From the NCBI GenBank assembly GCA_937911865.1, contig CALDSK010000130.1, positions 1 to 43,875 on the forward strand: a stretch of 43,875 nt of DNA. Reading direction: 5' to 3'. Below, piece after piece: positions 33,671 to 42,186 of this stretch (position 1 is the stretch's first letter; each line of letters starts with the position of its first letter). The DNA is from an uncultured Synechococcus sp. (GTDB lineage: Bacteria > Cyanobacteriota > Cyanobacteriia > Phormidesmidales > Phormidesmidaceae). A program made the position numbers and the translations under genes. Under the pieces are notes generated by a model. The model ran no database searches and had not been told where the DNA came from. It saw nothing but the letters and a program-made list of their open reading frames with translations.

Positions 33671-35521
33671 ATGCATCGTTTCATTGGTCTTACTGCAATA
33701 GCCGCTAGTCTGTGTATCGCTCAGCCGAGCCAGGCGGCGATTCCCCAAGTGATGGTTAGTCCTCTAGACTCTGCTGCTCTGGCAGACGAAGGCGATATGG
33801 ACGGTACAGCCGCTTCTCTCGGCGTTGAGGTGACTCAAGTTGGCGGTGCTCAGTGGCTATTGATTCTAGGCTTCTTGCTCACCAGCGGTGCGATTAGCTG
33901 GGGCGTTTATCAGTATGTTCAGCAGCAGCAGTGGCAGCATATTGAATTTTTGCGACGCGCCATCAAAGAATTTGAGCAAGATCCGGAGATTTATAACGCG
34001 CTAAAAATTCTGGATTTTGAAGAGTACCGCGACTATCAACTGCTTGCTGCCGCGAGCGGTGAGTCTATGGGCGATCAGTCTTTTTCATTTCATGTGACCG
34101 ATGATTTACTGTGTAGCGCGCTGGCAAAACACGATCAAAGAGTGCGAGCTAAACGGCAACTAGACTACCAGCAAGACCATAACGATCTTGACCCTGCGGA
34201 TCTGCGCCGCTATCGAATTGAAACTGCACTGCGCGACTGGTTTAATAAAATGCTCAACGGCCTAGAGCATTTTGGCTATTTTATAGAATCAGGCTTTTTT
34301 ACCGCTAAAGAGTTGGAGCCCTGGCTAAACTATTGGATTAAGCTGATTGGCGATCCGGCATACCGTAGGCCAGGTGCTTCTAAGGTGTACGATGCTCTCT
34401 ATAGCTACATTCACCACAGCGGCTTTTTCGGTGTACAAAAGCTGTTCGAGCGATTCGGCTATCGCATCTTGCCTTCGCCATATCGGGACAATGATTTAAT
34501 TGCGCTAGACATAGCACCAAAATTCGATACTAGAGTGGCGCTTACACTCGCTAAAGCCTCTTATCTGGCCTACCAAGATAAACAGTTTGTTGCAGAAGTT
34601 GTTGAACGCTGGGGCAAAACGTTGATCGAGCACAGCAGTCTTCGTCCGCAGCAGGACAGCCTGGCTGAGTCTGAGCCACTGCTAGATGAATTGATGCAGC
34701 AGCGCGATCGCAAAAAACATCACAGTCAGAGAAAAAATAGCTTTATTCGCCACAACTTTCGCTATTTCAACAACAAAGGGCGCGATACGCAGGCATACAT
34801 GTTTCGCACAGAATCTTTTATGGTGCTTGCTTTTCGCGGTAGCCAAGAGCCCAAAGATTGGCTCACTAACGTCACGACGCAGCTGCGAAATTTCACCATT
34901 CGCAAAGATGGCATTACTACTCTCTCCTCTTACAAGGGCAGAGTGCATACGGGATTTTTCTTGGCGTGGGCAAGTATTGAAAGAGCCGTGCTTTCACAGA
35001 TCGGTCGTTGGAGAGAAGATGCTTTTGATCGCGGAGAAGATTTGCCGCCGCTCTATATTACTGGGCATAGTCTAGGGGGCGCACTGGCTACGATGGCCGC
35101 GGCAGCACTGTCAGATAATGGTATCAACGTAGCGGGCGTATATACTTTCGGCCAGCCGAGGGTGGGCGATCGCACCTTCGTTAACCAGCTGAATACTCAC
35201 ACCAAAGGAAAAGTCTTTCGCTTTGTCAACAACAATGACATCGTGCCTCACGTGCCGCCGCCGTTCTCTATCTGGAATCCGACTCGGCTTTATGGCCACA
35301 TCGGCACCATTAAGTACTTCGATGCCGCAGGCACTATTATGTCCAAGTCTAAGCTAGTAAGTCGTATTATCGACAGCAGCTGGGGATTGATCAAAGGCGT
35401 GTCGGGTGCCGGATTCGATATGATTACAGACCACAACATGGAATACTACGTCAGCCATTTGGACAAGGCCTTAAAAGAAGAAGCTGAAGACAAAGCGGCC
35501 CACATGATAGAAGTTGGATAA
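33671..35521 (+). CDS. Class 3 lipase (alpha/beta hydrolase), membrane-anchored or exported
   Basis: 616 residues from the ATG at 33671, chosen because it starts a clean signal-like segment (MHRFIGLTAIAASLCIAQPSQA); in-frame alternatives are 33638 (ATG) and 33596 (TTG). A transmembrane helix follows near residue 60-80 (WLLILGFLLTSGAISWGVYQYV). A large helical domain of unknown role spans about 85-340. The lipase_3 domain is at about 365-600: VLAFRGSQEPKDWLTNV, the nucleophile elbow GHSLGG with Ser467, VYTFGQPRVGD, NNNDIVPHVPP with the acid, and a late His in DHNMEYYVSHL. It probably hydrolyses acyl glycerides or galactolipids at a membrane. Substrate is inference. Confidence 0.87.
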   Translation: MHRFIGLTAIAASLCIAQPSQAAIPQVMVSPLDSAALADEGDMDGTAASLGVEVTQVGGAQWLLILGFLLTSGAISWGVYQYVQQQQWQHIEFLRRAIKEFEQDPEIYNALKILDFEEYRDYQLLAAASGESMGDQSFSFHVTDDLLCSALAKHDQRVRAKRQLDYQQDHNDLDPADLRRYRIETALRDWFNKMLNGLEHFGYFIESGFFTAKELEPWLNYWIKLIGDPAYRRPGASKVYDALYSYIHHSGFFGVQKLFERFGYRILPSPYRDNDLIALDIAPKFDTRVALTLAKASYLAYQDKQFVAEVVERWGKTLIEHSSLRPQQDSLAESEPLLDELMQQRDRKKHHSQRKNSFIRHNFRYFNNKGRDTQAYMFRTESFMVLAFRGSQEPKDWLTNVTTQLRNFTIRKDGITTLSSYKGRVHTGFFLAWASIERAVLSQIGRWREDAFDRGEDLPPLYITGHSLGGALATMAAAALSDNGINVAGVYTFGQPRVGDRTFVNQLNTHTKGKVFRFVNNNDIVPHVPPPFSIWNPTRLYGHIGTIKYFDAAGTIMSKSKLVSRIIDSSWGLIKGVSGAGFDMITDHNMEYYVSHLDKALKEEAEDKAAHMIEVG

Positions 35522-35526
35522 GAGCA

Positions 35527-35565
35527 TGACGGGTTGACCTTGCGGGTTGACCTGACGGGTTGATT
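35527..35565. repeat. About 13-bp unit in three tandem copies after the lipase stop
   Basis: TGACGGGTTGACCT (35527-35540), TGCGGGTTGACC (35541-35552), TGACGGGTTGATT (35553-35565). It fills most of the 59-bp gap to the convergent Nif3-like gene. Confidence 0.85.
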
Positions 35566-35580
35566 CTGCAGGCCATGACG

Positions 35581-36393
35581 CTATAGGAACTGGCGAAAAT
35601 CTTCATCGTGTTGACTGAGCTGGGCCCATTCAACGCCTTGCGCGACAAGCCACTCTACTAGGCGATCGCACGCGGGCCTTTCTGTGGGGTAATGCCCGGC
35701 GTCTACCAGTACAATTCCCCGATCACGGCTCTCTTGAAACTGATGAAACTTGCAGTCAGCGGTGAGGTAGACCTGTGCGCCTGTTTTAGCGACTGCTGAA
35801 AGGTAGCCTGCGCCGGAGCCGCCAAGTACGGCTACTCGACGCACCGAATGCTGCAAATTGGTGGTGGGTGAGTGCAGCAAACGAGGCGGTGAAAGCATCG
35901 TTTGAATCGTGTGTAAAAGTGACTTTAAAGGTTGAGCTGTGGGCAAGTCTCCAACTCGTCCGTAGCCTCTTGCTGGGTCGGTATCGGGGGCTGTGGCTTC
36001 TACCGGCGAGACAGCCTGTAAGTTCAGCAGCTGAGCGAGAACATCTGCTGTGCCGTTAGCTGCTTGGTCAAAGTTGGTGTGGGCTGTATAGATACCAATG
36101 TTGTGGGCGATCGCTAGCCTCACCATATCGCCTACGCTATCACCGCATTCCACCGACGAGAGCCTACCAAAAATCAGCGGATGATGGGCAAAAATTAGGT
36201 TGATAGGTGTGCCTTGAGACCGAAGGGTGATCGCTTCTTCCATCACTGCTAGTGTGGGCGTCAAGCATACTAGCACTCCAGGTGCGTGAGATAAAACGCC
36301 CGGCTCTACCTGCCAGCCGCAGTTGTCCCACTTTTCCTGCCATTGAGGGTTAGCCCAACGCTCAAACGTAGCGATTAACTCTGCGATATTCAT
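35581..36393 (-). CDS. Nif3-like dinuclear metal-centre protein
   Basis: 270 residues from the ATG at 36393, where MNIAELIATFERWANPQWQEKWDNCGWQV matches the family start; an upstream ATG at 36432 adds 13 unrelated residues. Metal-binding motifs are present: NLIFAHHPLIF (two His), YTAHTNFDQA (His and Asp) and LVDAGHYPTER near the end. VRRVAVLGGSGAGYLSAVAKTGAQVYLTADCKFH is the conserved central block. The family (YbgI/YqfO, also annotated GTP cyclohydrolase I type 2) forms hexamers; its true reaction is not settled. Confidence 0.93.
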   Translation of the reverse strand: MNIAELIATFERWANPQWQEKWDNCGWQVEPGVLSHAPGVLVCLTPTLAVMEEAITLRSQGTPINLIFAHHPLIFGRLSSVECGDSVGDMVRLAIAHNIGIYTAHTNFDQAANGTADVLAQLLNLQAVSPVEATAPDTDPARGYGRVGDLPTAQPLKSLLHTIQTMLSPPRLLHSPTTNLQHSVRRVAVLGGSGAGYLSAVAKTGAQVYLTADCKFHQFQESRDRGIVLVDAGHYPTERPACDRLVEWLVAQGVEWAQLSQHDEDFRQFL

Positions 36394-36496
36394 AGCAGTA
36401 TTCAAGGAACCCCGGTAAGCAGCTGTCCCCAAGAATAGTACAGAAAAATCCGACCATAAGGTATGGCCAGATGTATCTTATCGTGCCGATAGTTCT

Positions 36497-36526
36497 GACC
36501 CTATCTCATCGGACCCTATCTCATCG
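36497..36526. repeat. Exact 15-bp tandem duplication over a stop codon
   Basis: GACCCTATCTCATCG at 36497-36511 and 36512-36526. The stop of the minus-strand gene (36521-36523) lies in the copy nearest the gene; the other copy lies in the downstream gap. Confidence 0.92.
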
Positions 36527-37408
36527 AACTAATGCACTGGTCGGTGTTGCCCCAGCGATGCTGAGCGTATAGTCAAACCGCCCGCCGCCGTTATCTCTCC
36601 AACCTGTTAGCCGATTGTCTTGATTGAAAATCGGATCGTTGTTGTAGCTGGTGACGACCGCAAAGTAAATATCTGTCTTGGGGGCCACCCAGCCGCTGAC
36701 GCTCGACTGGTTGCCATGACTGTCGTCGGATGAGGCGAGTAACGCCCCCTCACGGTCGAATACAAATAGCTGGGAGTCATCACTGGTGTACAGGCTGCCA
36801 GTCATCACCTGCGTGACTTCTACGTTGATGTCGATGCGATCGCCCATGCCTGCGATAAACCCGTATACCTGGTGCCCTGCACCGACATGGCCAGAAACAA
36901 CATTCATACCACGCTCTAACTCTACCGGCTGAGCAGGTGTTAGCCCATCTCGGTAGTCAATATTGACCGGTAGCGCTAGCCGGGGCGATTCAGTGACCAG
37001 CTGACGAGAATACTGATTGCCTGTAGCTTCTGCAACTGCCGCATTCCAACCTAAAGCCTCTTGGGGGCCAGATTCTGGCGTGGGCAGTGCCGTCAACAGA
37101 TAGGGATCTGTGAGATTGCACGCCTGCGAGCTGCTGATAATGGTTTCATCTGCTCGGTAATACTCCAACTGTCGCCGCAGAGAGAGTAAAGACTGACGAT
37201 CTAAATCTGTTGTTTCTTCGTGGGCAATGAGTCTGCCCGTAATCCCAATTGCCTCGGTCCATTTGTTGGCGCAAATGGCCTGATTGAGGTCAAAAATGGT
37301 CGTTCTTTGGGCATAGGCAGGGCGTTCGCTAAAGAGCCATGCACCTGAGATTAATCCGCCCGACAGCAGCAGTGTAGTAGCGATTAAACTAAACCGGAAG
37401 CGAGCCAT
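36521..37408 (-). CDS. Exported protein with a PPC-like beta-sandwich domain
   Basis: 295 residues from the ATG at 37408, chosen because GGAG lies about 10 bp upstream and MARFRFSLIATTLLLSGGLISGAW begins a signal peptide; the frame is open upstream to 37525. Residues about 35-110 are helical with two Cys (LNQAICANKWTEAIGITGRLI; SSQACN). Residues about 180-290 form a PPC-like domain (GHQVYGFIAGMGDRIDINVEVTQVMTGSLYTSDDSQLFVFDREGALLASSDD; FDYTLSIAG). No catalytic domain. The architecture recalls the other PPC protein at 32331 but the two are not close copies. Confidence 0.78.
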   Translation of the reverse strand: MARFRFSLIATTLLLSGGLISGAWLFSERPAYAQRTTIFDLNQAICANKWTEAIGITGRLIAHEETTDLDRQSLLSLRRQLEYYRADETIISSSQACNLTDPYLLTALPTPESGPQEALGWNAAVAEATGNQYSRQLVTESPRLALPVNIDYRDGLTPAQPVELERGMNVVSGHVGAGHQVYGFIAGMGDRIDINVEVTQVMTGSLYTSDDSQLFVFDREGALLASSDDSHGNQSSVSGWVAPKTDIYFAVVTSYNNDPIFNQDNRLTGWRDNGGGRFDYTLSIAGATPTSALVR

Positions 37409-37700
37409 TGCGTTTTTATCTCCTGCTAACGAGTTGGCGCTATATGGAATTAGCGCTGTTATAGAGAGAGTGTGCCCGCACACTGCGGAAGTCAGCTCCG
37501 TTGAATTATGTAGACCGCTAGCCAAAGGTGAGTGAGGGGCACATTAAGCATAGAGCCCACTGATGACCAATTGGCCCAGACAGCCCTGTGAAATATCTGT
37601 TGAGATATCTGAGATGAGGCATCTGACGCAAGATGTTTTGAGTGAGATGTCTGAAGCTGAGCTTGGTCAACCCTTATAGGCAACCGCTGAAGAACCTAGA

Positions 37701-39461
37701 ATGGAAGAAAAACTAAAGCTGCTTGTCGTTGATGATGAGCCCGATAATTTAGATCTGCTATACCGAACCTTTCGCCGAGACTTTCGCGTCTTTAAGGCCA
37801 AAAGTGGGGCGGAAGCTTTGCAGATTTTAGACGCTCAGGGGGAGATGGCTATTATCATCTCTGATCAGCGTATGCCAAAGATGAATGGCACTGAGTTCCT
37901 CAGTAAAACAGTAGAGCGCTTTCCAGATACCATTCGCATGGTTTTAACGGGGTACACCGATGTGGAAGATTTGGTCTCTGCGATTAACTCAGGCAAAGTA
38001 TTCAAATACATTACTAAGCCCTGGAACCCTAAAAAGCTAAAAGAGGTGGTTGCTCAAGCTGCTGAAACCTATGGCGTGATTAAAAAGCGAACCTTTGCTC
38101 TAAGTCGAGCGCTCAGTCAAGAATCAGTCAGTAACAACATTATGGCGGCGGTGCGGGGTTCGTTGGACTATGACAATACGCTTCAAACGGTTGTCAATGC
38201 TTTAGGTCAGTCTTTTGAAACAGATTTTGCTATTCTCTATCCTGCTGAAAATTCTCCTGATATTAGCAGCGATCAACCGTTTCCTACCTACTGTCCCATC
38301 AGCGATAAACCTAGTGATGAACCCAACCAAACAACAGATGGCTTAGAAAGCAGCGTAGAAGATAGTTTGGAGACTTTTCTCAGCTGCCCTCTATCCTTTT
38401 TGAATGAAAAGCTGCCGCCAATTCCGACTAACTTGAACATCACCTCAGAATTTGTAGAAATAGGCGGTGCGTCTGTTATCAGAATTGTGGTTCCTTTTCT
38501 TGATCAAGATATGACTATCGCTACTGTCTGTCTCTATAAGAGAACGACTGACGAGCGGTGGGCGTCTAGCACGATTGATTTGTTAGAGAACGTATCTGAC
38601 CAAGTGGCGCTAGCCATCTTACATGCCAAGCTTTATCAGCAGCTTCAAAGACAGTCGACCAAGATGCGCGCTGAGCTAGAAGTTGCCAGGCAAATTCAAA
38701 GCAATCTCTTGCATCAAAGCTGGCCAGAAACACCTGGACTGAAAATTCAGGCCCGCTGTCAGCCTGCTAGAGAAGTGGGTGGAGACTTTTTTGAAGTCTT
38801 TATGCATCCTCAAGGAGATATTTGGCTGGCGGTGGGCGATGTCTCTGGTAAAGGTGTTCCGGCTGCTCTATTTATGGCCAGTGCTATTTCAGTTCTTCGC
38901 CGAGAGCTCGCTCAGGAAAAGTCACCCGATCCAGAAAAGGTGATGAGTAATCTGAATCACAGTTTGTCTGACGACTTGATGAGTAATAACTGCTTTATCA
39001 CAATGGCTTTGATTCGCTACAGCGAGTCTACCGGACAGCTGGTATACGCTAACGCGGGGCATGTTTACCCGGTTGTTTGGTCTCATAAAGAGATAGTGGC
39101 CCAGCAGCAGAGTGGTCAGCGGAGTAGTTTGAAAGACAATTCATTGGTTCAGCCGACTTATCTGGATGTGAGAGGTGTGCCGCTGGGTATTTTACCAAAG
39201 TGGAGGGCCGCGTCAGGTGAGCTACAGCTGGCAGATGGTGATGTTGTTTTACTCACTAGCGATGGTATTACTGAAGCGACTGTACCGAGCTCTCAAAATA
39301 GCGATGGTTGTGCAATGCTTAACCAGGAAGGCCTCTGGGATTTCTTGCAGCGCCAGCCCGCTGAGCTGAATCTAGATAATTTACTCTCTTACATTCACCT
39401 GCCCGAGGGCGAACAGGAAGACGATCAAACCATCTTGTCACTGGAGGTGACGTCATGTTGA
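37701..39461 (+). CDS. Response regulator with GAF-like and PP2C (SpoIIE) phosphatase domains
   Basis: A 586-residue signalling protein. Residues 1-125 are a receiver domain: LLVVDDEP, phospho-acceptor Asp55 in IISDQRMPKMNG, VLTGYTD and YITKPWNP. Residues about 150-315 look like a GAF domain (YDNTLQTVVNALGQSFETDFAILYP ... VSDQVALAILHAKLYQQ). After a short coiled coil comes the PP2C/SpoIIE phosphatase (about 330-586): ELEVARQIQSNLLHQ, QPAREVGGDFFEVF, AVGDVSGKGVPAALFMA, LVYANAGH and VLLTSDGITEA, with metal-binding Asp residues intact. It should dephosphorylate an anti-anti-sigma-type protein when its receiver is phosphorylated. It overlaps the next gene by 7 bp. Confidence 0.92.
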   Translation: MEEKLKLLVVDDEPDNLDLLYRTFRRDFRVFKAKSGAEALQILDAQGEMAIIISDQRMPKMNGTEFLSKTVERFPDTIRMVLTGYTDVEDLVSAINSGKVFKYITKPWNPKKLKEVVAQAAETYGVIKKRTFALSRALSQESVSNNIMAAVRGSLDYDNTLQTVVNALGQSFETDFAILYPAENSPDISSDQPFPTYCPISDKPSDEPNQTTDGLESSVEDSLETFLSCPLSFLNEKLPPIPTNLNITSEFVEIGGASVIRIVVPFLDQDMTIATVCLYKRTTDERWASSTIDLLENVSDQVALAILHAKLYQQLQRQSTKMRAELEVARQIQSNLLHQSWPETPGLKIQARCQPAREVGGDFFEVFMHPQGDIWLAVGDVSGKGVPAALFMASAISVLRRELAQEKSPDPEKVMSNLNHSLSDDLMSNNCFITMALIRYSESTGQLVYANAGHVYPVVWSHKEIVAQQQSGQRSSLKDNSLVQPTYLDVRGVPLGILPKWRAASGELQLADGDVVLLTSDGITEATVPSSQNSDGCAMLNQEGLWDFLQRQPAELNLDNLLSYIHLPEGEQEDDQTILSLEVTSC

Positions 39462-39886
39462 AAACCGAACTATCCGTGCCCAGCGACCTTAAGTTTATGG
39501 AAGTGGTCGAGCACTGGTTGCTAGAGTCTTTGCAGCTAGAAGTTGACCAGGATATTGATTGGGCTCAGGTGGAAAAGCGGCTGCGCTTGGTAGTGGTAGA
39601 AGTGTATTCCAATATTGTTCGCCATGCGCACAACGAGCAGCCTGAGCTGCCTGTACTGATTCGCATAGAGCTAGAAGACAACAATCTTTCTTTGGAGGTA
39701 TGGGATCAAGGCGAGGGCTTTAAATTGGATAGCTATTCTGCGCCGTCGCCTTCTGACTTTCAAGAGGGCGGCTATGGCTGGCTGATTTTGCATCGGATTA
39801 TGGACCGGGTGGAGTATCAGCTACATGTGGGTGGCGATCGCAACTGCCTGAAGCTGGAGAAGGATTTGGCGGCAGCGCTTGCATAG
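39455..39886 (+). CDS. RsbW-like serine kinase / anti-sigma factor (HATPase)
   Basis: A 143-residue GHKL ATPase of the anti-sigma type. VVVEVYSNIVRHAH is the N box, LEVWDQGEGFKL the G1 box and GGYGWLILHRIMDRVEY the G2 box. Such proteins phosphorylate an anti-anti-sigma factor and may bind a sigma factor. Its ATG lies inside the last codons of the PP2C gene (7-bp overlap), a strong sign of translational coupling and joint function. No STAS-domain antagonist is encoded in this window. Confidence 0.9.
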   Translation: MLKTELSVPSDLKFMEVVEHWLLESLQLEVDQDIDWAQVEKRLRLVVVEVYSNIVRHAHNEQPELPVLIRIELEDNNLSLEVWDQGEGFKLDSYSAPSPSDFQEGGYGWLILHRIMDRVEYQLHVGGDRNCLKLEKDLAAALA

Positions 39887-39937
39887 GTTATTTCTTTATG
39901 CAGCATGCCTGTGAAAGGTTCTGCTTGTGGGCTTTCC

Positions 39938-40627
39938 CTAGATGCTTCCATAGCGAGCGATTGCACCTTCGCCCTGTTGCAAAGCCCACATCTGGTCGTA
40001 GAGCGAAAAGTGCCACCATTCATTTGAATGTTGACAAAAACCTGCGCCTACCATAACCTCAGCGAGCAAGCTGCGATTGTGGTGGGCTTTTTGTGTCTGT
40101 GGCTCGGCGCTATTGGCAAAATGATTTGGATAGGAGCGAGGTGATAATTCATCGATAGGAGACCCCATTTCTACTGCGCTGCCATTAGCATCACAGAGCG
40201 TGAGATCGATGGCAGCACCCGTACTGTGGGGCGGCGGTGTGTTGGGATTGGGGCTAGGCACCGCCCAGAATTGAATGACTTGGGCATGAATATGTGCTCG
40301 CGCCTGCTCTGGCATGCTTTTGGGGTCTAGGCCTGCTTCTTTGGCGAGCTGCTCAAAGGTGTAGTCCACCATGAACTGCTGCACTGGAATGGGGCGATAG
40401 GCATCGAAAATTTGCAATAGCCAGCCAGGCTGCTTGGCCTGTAGCGCTGTTTGCGCTTGTGCAAGCTGGGTGAGTACGCTTTCTCGTAAGAAATAAGGAG
40501 AGCGATCGCCATAGGGTGCGCCTAGCGCTGCGTATGGATGTGGCGCAACCACCGCGAAGCGCTCTAGCGGAATGGGTAAAAGAGCTTCGCCACAGTCATT
40601 GATGGGGACTTTTTGGTAGGGTTTCAT
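39938..40627 (-). CDS. VanX-like D-alanyl-D-alanine dipeptidase (M15D)
   Basis: A 229-residue zinc dipeptidase. Zinc and catalytic residues are in place: His134 and Asp141 in PHSTGAAIDLTL, Glu203 and His206 in NEWWHFS, and the substrate Arg78 in DAYRP. It should split D-Ala-D-Ala. There is no signal peptide, so it acts in the cytoplasm, probably recycling peptidoglycan pieces; nothing here suggests vancomycin resistance genes. It is 17 bp downstream of hisH on the same strand. Confidence 0.92.
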   Translation of the reverse strand: MKPYQKVPINDCGEALLPIPLERFAVVAPHPYAALGAPYGDRSPYFLRESVLTQLAQAQTALQAKQPGWLLQIFDAYRPIPVQQFMVDYTFEQLAKEAGLDPKSMPEQARAHIHAQVIQFWAVPSPNPNTPPPHSTGAAIDLTLCDANGSAVEMGSPIDELSPRSYPNHFANSAEPQTQKAHHNRSLLAEVMVGAGFCQHSNEWWHFSLYDQMWALQQGEGAIARYGSI

Positions 40628-40644
40628 TTAGTTAGTGAGCAGCG

Positions 40645-41298
40645 TTAGGGCGCAACCAGCTGCGTCTCCAGCTGCGTCTCTCTGACATAGCTGACAAAGT
40701 TACTTAAGACTTGCAGCCCGGCTAAAGAAGATTTTTCTGGGTGGAACTGTACGGCCATCAAGTTATTTTTGGCAACTGCTGCGGTTATGGTTTGGGTGCC
40801 GTGGGTGATGGTGGCTGCGTTGAGTGCTAAATCGCTCGGCGCGGCGTAGTAAGAATGCACGAAGTACACCCAGGTGTCGGGCTCAATGTTTTGCCATAGG
40901 GGAAGGTTGGGTTGAATTAACTTCAGCTGGTTCCAGCCCATGTGTGGAATGGTGATACCAACTTCTGGTTGAAACCTGCGGATGAAGCCGGGAAAGATGC
41001 CAAGGCCTGCCTCGGAGCCTTCTTCGCTGCCTTCGAATAAAACCTGCATGCCTACACAAATGCCGAGAAAAGGCTTGCCGCTCAGCGCAATGCGGCGAAT
41101 GGGTTCGATCAGGTTGCGCGATCGCAGGTGTTCCATCGCCGGGTCAAAAGCACCAACGCCTGGCAAGACCACACCGTCAGCCTTTTCAATGTCGGCTACG
41201 TTGTCTGTGATGAGCGTAGTCGCGCCGGCTGTTTCGAGTCCTTTGCAGGCGGAGTGCAGATTGCCCATGTCGTAGTCGATAACTGCGATAGTCGTCAT
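40645..41298 (-). CDS. hisH: Imidazole glycerol phosphate synthase, glutaminase subunit
   Basis: A 217-residue class I glutamine amidotransferase that feeds ammonia to HisF in histidine synthesis. The triad is complete: Cys81 in LGICVGMQ, His186 and Glu188 in AVQFHPEKS. DYDMGNLHSACKGLE and VLPGVGAFDPAM are family signatures. The last residues (ETQLETQLVAP) come from a 12-bp tandem duplication. hisF is not in the window. Confidence 0.97.
   Translation of the reverse strand: MTTIAVIDYDMGNLHSACKGLETAGATTLITDNVADIEKADGVVLPGVGAFDPAMEHLRSRNLIEPIRRIALSGKPFLGICVGMQVLFEGSEEGSEAGLGIFPGFIRRFQPEVGITIPHMGWNQLKLIQPNLPLWQNIEPDTWVYFVHSYYAAPSDLALNAATITHGTQTITAAVAKNNLMAVQFHPEKSSLAGLQVLSNFVSYVRETQLETQLVAP
40657..40680. 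repeat. Exact 12-bp tandem duplication in the hisH 3' end
   Basis: CAGCTGCGTCTC at 40657-40668 and 40669-40680. It encodes the repeated ETQL at the C-terminus of HisH, just inside the stop. Confidence 0.9.
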
Positions 41299-41417
41299 AG
41301 TAAACCTGCCTCTTTAGCCTTTTACAGTAAGGCCTTCTAACATAAGACCTTCTAAAGTATAAAGGCGATCGATTCCAATATTGACGCTGTCTCTGCTTAT
41401 CTTTGAGCTCAACGCCT

Positions 41418-41939
41418 ATGACTGCAGCTCCCATTCTGCTGACCTCTTTTCAAACCTGGCGATCGCATCAACGCTCGAACTCTTCAGACGATCTACTCTG
41501 TGCACTTCAATCTCAAGGACGACTGCCTGCTAATAGCATTTTGCTGAGAAATTTGCCGGTTAGCTTTGACCTTGCCCCGATTGAAGTGATCAGCGAGCTA
41601 CGTCGCCAGAAGCCACGTGCTGTGGTTTGCTGCGGTATGGCTGAGAAACGCGCTTATTTGTCTTGGGAGCAACAGGCTAAAAGAGCAGGACGGCAAACGT
41701 TGCAAACGTCCTTTAATCTAAAGCGGTTGATCTATCAAACGCAGCTGAGTCAGATCAGCTATGACGCGGGAAGCTATGTTTGCAACCATCTCTATTACAG
41801 CGTGCTAGAAGCTGCTTTTGCGCAGCATGAACCACCGAGCGTAGTCTTTGCTCACGTTCCTGTCTTGAGAGCTAGCACTCAGCGCTTTATTCAGCGCGAC
41901 TTCTTTAAGATTTTGCATCGCATCGCGAACCAGATTTAA
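41418..41939 (+). CDS. Pyroglutamyl-peptidase I-like protein (peptidase C15)
   Basis: 173 residues from the ATG at 41418; a TTG at 41403 is less likely. It keeps the C15 layout: ILLTSFQTW near the start, Glu76 in VVCCGMAEKR, Cys122 in YDAGSYVCNHLYYSVL and His146 in VVFAHVPVL. The triad order E-C-H is right, so it may remove N-terminal pyroglutamate. It is shorter than typical enzymes of about 200-215 residues and has lost part of the usual N-terminal region, so substrate range may differ. The stop lies in a 22-bp imperfect tandem duplication. Confidence 0.8.
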   Translation: MTAAPILLTSFQTWRSHQRSNSSDDLLCALQSQGRLPANSILLRNLPVSFDLAPIEVISELRRQKPRAVVCCGMAEKRAYLSWEQQAKRAGRQTLQTSFNLKRLIYQTQLSQISYDAGSYVCNHLYYSVLEAAFAQHEPPSVVFAHVPVLRASTQRFIQRDFFKILHRIANQI

Positions 41940-41960
41940 TCGCATTGCGAACCCAATCTA
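41917..41960. repeat. 22-bp imperfect tandem duplication over a stop codon
   Basis: 41917-41938 and 41939-41960 match at 18 of 22 positions (both begin ATCGCAT and share GCGAACC). The C15 peptidase stop (41937-41939) spans the join. Confidence 0.75.
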
Positions 41961-42186
41961 TTAGAGTGCCCAACTGGCTACTCTGATTTTGCTGATAAAT
42001 TATGTATTTATTTTTCAGTAAGGAATAGTTGATATTGCTTGGTATTGCTGATGACGGCATTTTGAGCGCTGCGCTCTTTCCTTATTACTGACGATCTTCT
42101 CGATATTTCGCCACTTGCTGCCTTTGTCATGGAAAAGATTGGGCACGCTGTGAATATGAAATTCTTGAAGCAGTAGTTTTTAGATT

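Noticed and set aside
37560..37690. Repeats of GATATCTGAGATG-like words upstream of the REC-PP2C gene
   Set aside because: The copies are too diverged and irregular to call a tandem or direct repeat by eye.
39938..40627. Vancomycin resistance locus
   Set aside because: Only a VanX-like dipeptidase is present; no VanA/VanH-type ligase or dehydrogenase or VanRS pair accompanies it, and such dipeptidases are common housekeeping enzymes.
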